From assembly GCF_002269255.1 (NCBI RefSeq), contig NZ_CP022823.1:186001-250000 (forward strand): DNA of 64,000 bases, read 5' to 3'. Both the position numbers and the translations under genes were made by a program. The notes beneath the pieces were generated by a model. The model was not told where the DNA came from. It ran no database searches and was given only the letters and a program-made list of their open reading frames with translations. Within the stretch, counting starts at the first letter, position 1. Every line of letters begins with the position of its first letter. Shown piece after piece: positions 60,562-64,000 of this stretch. The stretch comes from Klebsiella quasivariicola. Its GTDB lineage: Bacteria > Pseudomonadota > Gammaproteobacteria > Enterobacterales > Enterobacteriaceae.

Positions 60562-63500
60562 GTTTACTCACGCTGTCCCTTGGCGTTGCGCTGCTGCCGT
60601 TGGCGCAGGCGGCGACGACGCCTGCCCAGGAGCATCTGCTGGAGCAGGTGCGTCTCGGCGAGGCCAGCAATCGTGAAGACCTGGTGCGCCAGTCGCTGTA
60701 TCGTCTGGAGCTGATTGACCCCAACAACCCGGACCTGATTGCCGCGCGGATGCGCTACCTGCTGCGTCAGGGGGATGCCGCCGGGGCGCAAAAAGAGCTG
60801 GAGCGGCTGACGAAGCTGGCGCCGGATTCTCCGGAGCTGAAGGCGTCGCGTAATGAGATGAAAAGCAACACCGGCGAAGGCCGGCAGGCGCTGCAGCAGG
60901 CGCGACTGCTGGGCGTGGCCGGGAAGGTCGATGAAGCCATCGCCGCCTATGAAAAACTGTACGGCGGCGTACCGGATGACGTTGACGTCGCCATTGAATA
61001 CTGGACGCTGGTGGCGCGCCTGCCGGCTCGCCATAGCGAAGGCGTCAGCCAGCTGAAAAAACTGAACGCCAGCGCGCCGGGCAACGTCAGCCTGCTGACT
61101 TCGCTGGCGAAGCAGATGTTTGCCGATAACAAACCGCAGGAAGGGTTTGCCTATCTGACGGAGCTGGCCCGCTCGGCCTCAGGACGCGGCATCGCCGCCG
61201 ACATGTGGTTCAGTGAGGTGAAAAGCATGCCGGTGAGCAAGGCCAGCGTGCAGGCGTTGCAGCAATTTCTCCTGCAGTTTCCTACCGGCTCGGTGGCGGC
61301 GAACGCCCGCGTTCTGCTCGACCAGCAGCAGGCGCAGCTGCAGGATCCGACCTTCCGCGCCCGCTCGGAAGGGCTGGCGGCGGTCAAATCCGGAAATACC
61401 TCTCAGGCGGTGGCGGATCTGCAGAAAGCCGTTCAGGCCGACAGCCGCGACAGCGACGCGGTGGGCGCTCTCGGCCAGGCCTATTCCCAGCGCGGTGACC
61501 GCGCGCGCGCGGTGGCCCAGCTCAATAAAGCGATTGCGATGGACCCCGACAGCCCGAACCGCGGCAAATGGGACAGCCTGCTACAAACCAACCGTTACTG
61601 GCTGCTGATCAAGCAGGGGGATAACGCCCTGAAAGCTGGCCAGCTTTCGCAGGCGCAGAACTATTATGCCCAGGCGCAGCGGGTCGATCGCACCGACAGT
61701 TATGCCGTGCTGGGATTGGGGGACGTCGCGGCGGCGCGCAAAGAGTCGGCGGCGGCGGAGCGCTATTACCAGCAGGCGTTGCGCCTGGATCGCGGTAATA
61801 ATCTGGCGGTGCGCGGCCTGGCCAACCTCTATAGCGCCGAATCGCCGGAGAAAGCCAGCGCCTGGATCGCCGGCCTCCCGCCAGCCCAGCGGCGGAGCAT
61901 CGATGATATCGAGCGCAGCCTGACCAACGATCGGCTTGAGCAACAGGCGCAGGCCCTGGAGAGCCAGGGCAACTGGGCGCAGGCGGCGGAAGTCCAGCGT
62001 CGGCGCCTGGCGCTGGATCCGGACAGCGTGTGGATAACCTACCGTCTGGCGCGGGATCTGGTCAGCGCCGGTGAACGCCAGGAGGCCGACGCGCTGATGC
62101 GGGCGATGGTCAACCGCCAGCCGCAGGATGCCGAGCGGGTCTACGCCTCGGGACTCTACCTGTCGGGGAACGACCAGGACGATCTGGCCCTGGCGCAAAT
62201 CGCCGCCCTGCCGCGCAGCGCGTGGACGGATAACATTCGTGAACTGGAGGCGCGCCTGCAAAGCGACCGGGTGCTGCGCCAGGCTAACCAGCTGCGCGAC
62301 AGCGGTGACGAAGCCCAGGCGATTGCCCTTATCAAACAGCAGCCGCCTTCGGTGCGCTATGACCTGACGCTCGCCGACTGGGCGCAGCAGCGCGGCGACA
62401 GCCAGACGGCGATTGCCGACTACCAGCGGGTACTGCGTCAGGAAGCCGACAACGGCGATGCGCGACTCGGCCTTGCGGAAGTCTACCTGGCTGAAGGGGA
62501 TAAACCCGCCGCCCGGGCGCAGGTCATGCAGCTGAAAGGCGCAGAGACTGAATCCATGAATATGCAGCGCCGGATCGCCCTGGCGCGAGCCGGCCTTGGC
62601 GATACCCCTGACGCCCAACGGATTTTTAACCAGATTGTGCCGCAGGCGAAGGCGCAGCCGCCTTCCATGGAGAGCGCGCTGGTGCTGCGCGATGCCGCGC
62701 GCTTTACCACCCGGAGCGGGGAGCCGCAGCAGGCGCTGACGCATTACCGGGAGGCGATGGTGGCCTCCGGCATCACTCCCACGTCGCCGCAGGATAACGA
62801 TACTTTTACGCGGCTGACGCGTAACGACAGCCGGGATGACTGGCTGAAGCGCGGGATCCGCAGCGATGCCGCCGACCTTTATCGCCAGCAGGATCTGAAC
62901 GTCACTCTGGAACACGACTTTTGGGGTTCCAGCGGCACCGGCGGCTATTCCGACCTGAAGGCGCATACCACCATGCTGCAGGTGGATGCCCCGCTGGCGG
63001 ATGGCCGGATGTTCTTCCGTACCGACCTGGTCAATATGGATGCCGGCAGTTTTTCCACCGCCAGCGACGGGAGCTACTCGCCCAGCTGGGGCACCTGCGG
63101 GGAGATCGCCTGCACCAGCGGCAGTAAAAACCAGACCGACAGCGGGGCCAGCGTGGCGGTCGGCTGGAAGAATGACACCTGGAGCGGCGATATCGGCACC
63201 ACGCCGATGGGCTTTAATGTCGTCGATGTGGTGGGGGGGCTGAGCTACAGTAGCGACGTCGGGCCGGTGGGGTATACAGTCAACGTCCACCGGCGGCCCA
63301 TCTCCAGCTCGCTACTCTCCTTTGGCGGGCAGAAAGATAGCGACAGCCATACCGGCACCACCTGGGGCGGCGTTCGCGCCGCTGGCGGCGGCCTGAGCCT
63401 CAGCTATGACCGGGGCGAAGCGCACGGCATCTGGTCCTCGCTGGGGGCCGACTCGCTGACCGGTAAAAACGTGGCGGATAACTGGCGCGTGCGCTGGATG

Positions 63501-64000
63501 ACCGGCTACTACTACAAGGTCGTCAACGAGAATAATCGTCGCGTCACCGTCGGCCTCAACAATATGATCTGGCACTACGACAAAGATCTCAGCGGCTACA
63601 CCCTCGGCCAGGGCGGCTATTACAGCCCGCAGGAGTATCTCTCGTTCGCCGTGCCGGTGACCTGGCGTCAGCGCACCGAGAACTGGTCCTGGGAGCTCGG
63701 CGGGTCGGTATCATGGTCCCATTCGCGCACCCAGACGCAGGCCCGCTATCCGCTACTGAACCTGATCCCGTCTGACTATCGCCAGCGCGCCAGCCAGCTG
63801 ACGGAGGAGGGGAGCAGCAGCCAGGGATTCGGTTACACTGCCAGAGCGCTGGTGGAGCGGCGGGTGACCAGCAACTGGTTTGTCGGCGCCGCGGTCGATA
63901 TTCAGCAGGCGAAGGATTACACCCCAAGCCATGCGCTGCTGTACGTTCGCTATTCGGCGGCCGGCTGGCAGGGGGATCTGGATATGCCGCCCCAGCCGCT
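60543..64000 (+). CDS. bcsC: BcsC, cellulose outer-membrane exporter (partial, 3' end cut)
   Basis: The frame is open for 1152 codons from ATG 60543 to the window edge; E. coli BcsC is about 1157 residues, so only a few residues are missing. A signal peptide (MRKLSLSLLTLSLGVALLPL then AQAA) leads into many TPR repeats in the periplasm (about 25-780; for example GALGQAYSQRGDRARAVAQL). A C-terminal 16-strand barrel follows (from about 790, DLNVTLEHDFWGSSGTGGYS). I translated from 61560 to the end codon by codon and found no stop or frameshift. With BcsA absent and BcsB headless it is an orphan exporter here. Confidence 0.95.
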   Translation, partial: MRKLSLSLLTLSLGVALLPLAQAATTPAQEHLLEQVRLGEASNREDLVRQSLYRLELIDPNNPDLIAARMRYLLRQGDAAGAQKELERLTKLAPDSPELKASRNEMKSNTGEGRQALQQARLLGVAGKVDEAIAAYEKLYGGVPDDVDVAIEYWTLVARLPARHSEGVSQLKKLNASAPGNVSLLTSLAKQMFADNKPQEGFAYLTELARSASGRGIAADMWFSEVKSMPVSKASVQALQQFLLQFPTGSVAANARVLLDQQQAQLQDPTFRARSEGLAAVKSGNTSQAVADLQKAVQADSRDSDAVGALGQAYSQRGDRARAVAQLNKAIAMDPDSPNRGKWDSLLQTNRYWLLIKQGDNALKAGQLSQAQNYYAQAQRVDRTDSYAVLGLGDVAAARKESAAAERYYQQALRLDRGNNLAVRGLANLYSAESPEKASAWIAGLPPAQRRSIDDIERSLTNDRLEQQAQALESQGNWAQAAEVQRRRLALDPDSVWITYRLARDLVSAGERQEADALMRAMVNRQPQDAERVYASGLYLSGNDQDDLALAQIAALPRSAWTDNIRELEARLQSDRVLRQANQLRDSGDEAQAIALIKQQPPSVRYDLTLADWAQQRGDSQTAIADYQRVLRQEADNGDARLGLAEVYLAEGDKPAARAQVMQLKGAETESMNMQRRIALARAGLGDTPDAQRIFNQIVPQAKAQPPSMESALVLRDAARFTTRSGEPQQALTHYREAMVASGITPTSPQDNDTFTRLTRNDSRDDWLKRGIRSDAADLYRQQDLNVTLEHDFWGSSGTGGYSDLKAHTTMLQVDAPLADGRMFFRTDLVNMDAGSFSTASDGSYSPSWGTCGEIACTSGSKNQTDSGASVAVGWKNDTWSGDIGTTPMGFNVVDVVGGLSYSSDVGPVGYTVNVHRRPISSSLLSFGGQKDSDSHTGTTWGGVRAAGGGLSLSYDRGEAHGIWSSLGADSLTGKNVADNWRVRWMTGYYYKVVNENNRRVTVGLNNMIWHYDKDLSGYTLGQGGYYSPQEYLSFAVPVTWRQRTENWSWELGGSVSWSHSRTQTQARYPLLNLIPSDYRQRASQLTEEGSSSQGFGYTARALVERRVTSNWFVGAAVDIQQAKDYTPSHALLYVRYSAAGWQGDLDMPPQP

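Noticed and set aside
58321..63290. Long minus-strand open frames opposite bcsB, bcsZ and bcsC (643 and 569 codons)
   Set aside because: They are shadows of clear coding sequence on the plus strand, rich in Arg, His, Gln and Pro.

Overview
This window looks like a chromosomal segment from the Klebsiella pneumoniae species complex (or a very close relative). The proteins closely resemble the Escherichia coli selB-to-bcs neighbourhood in the same gene order, codon use is GC-rich, and three Klebsiella-type differences are visible: the yiaKLX1X2PQRS form of the L-ascorbate operon, a kgu 2-ketogluconate operon beside ghrB, and an ankyrin-repeat lipoprotein beside proK. All family names come from recognising protein sequence by eye; no database search was run.

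Layout. 1-305: end of selB. 363-8980: aerobic L-ascorbate operon yiaK-L-X1-X2-P(lyxK)-Q-R-S on the minus strand, with its IclR-type regulator yiaJ divergent. 9090-14210: ysaA (Fe-S protein), avtA, malS (periplasmic amylase) and bax. 14249-22774: D-xylose regulon, with xylR, the ABC importer xylFGH, and divergent xylAB. 22956-31252: yiaB, yiaH, ysaB, glyQS, a hokA toxin gene, an ABC-F ATPase, cspA with its cold-shock leader, and yiaG. 31499-39311: a PcaK-type aromatic-acid transporter with PcaR-like operator sequences, yiaF, and the 2-ketogluconate operon (LacI-type regulator, kguE, kguK, kguT and ghrB acting as kguD). 39415-49474: yiaD, bisC, yiaC, tag, yhjY, yhjX, eptB, the ankyrin lipoprotein and tRNA-Pro(CGG) proK. 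50354-56031: the dppABCDF dipeptide importer. 56111-57250: an IS903-like insertion sequence. 57251-64000: what remains of a cellulose operon, a 5'-truncated bcsB followed by bcsZ and almost all of bcsC.

Functional themes. Much of the window is regulated sugar-acid and pentose catabolism. L-ascorbate and its relatives feed the pentose phosphate pathway through YiaQ, YiaR and YiaS, xylose does so through XylAB, and 2-ketogluconate is phosphorylated and reduced to 6-phosphogluconate. Envelope functions form a second theme (EptB lipid A modification, YiaD, YhjY, several lipoproteins, cellulose export).

Most notable observations. (1) The IS903-like element sits exactly between dppF and a headless bcsB. 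No target-site duplication is visible, which suggests IS-mediated deletion or inversion of the front of the cellulose operon. (2) Its transposase carries an in-frame 84-bp tandem duplication that copies part of the catalytic Y-R-E region. (3) The 3' end and terminator of proK are repeated as a 102-bp direct repeat at 166-bp spacing, reminiscent of the rtT repeats of tyrT. (4) Several operator-like palindromes match specific regulators (YpdB, PcaR/PcaU-type, YiaJ, PtxS-type). I saw no CRISPR array, prophage, integron or acquired resistance gene, and I do not claim a wholly new defence or metabolic system here.
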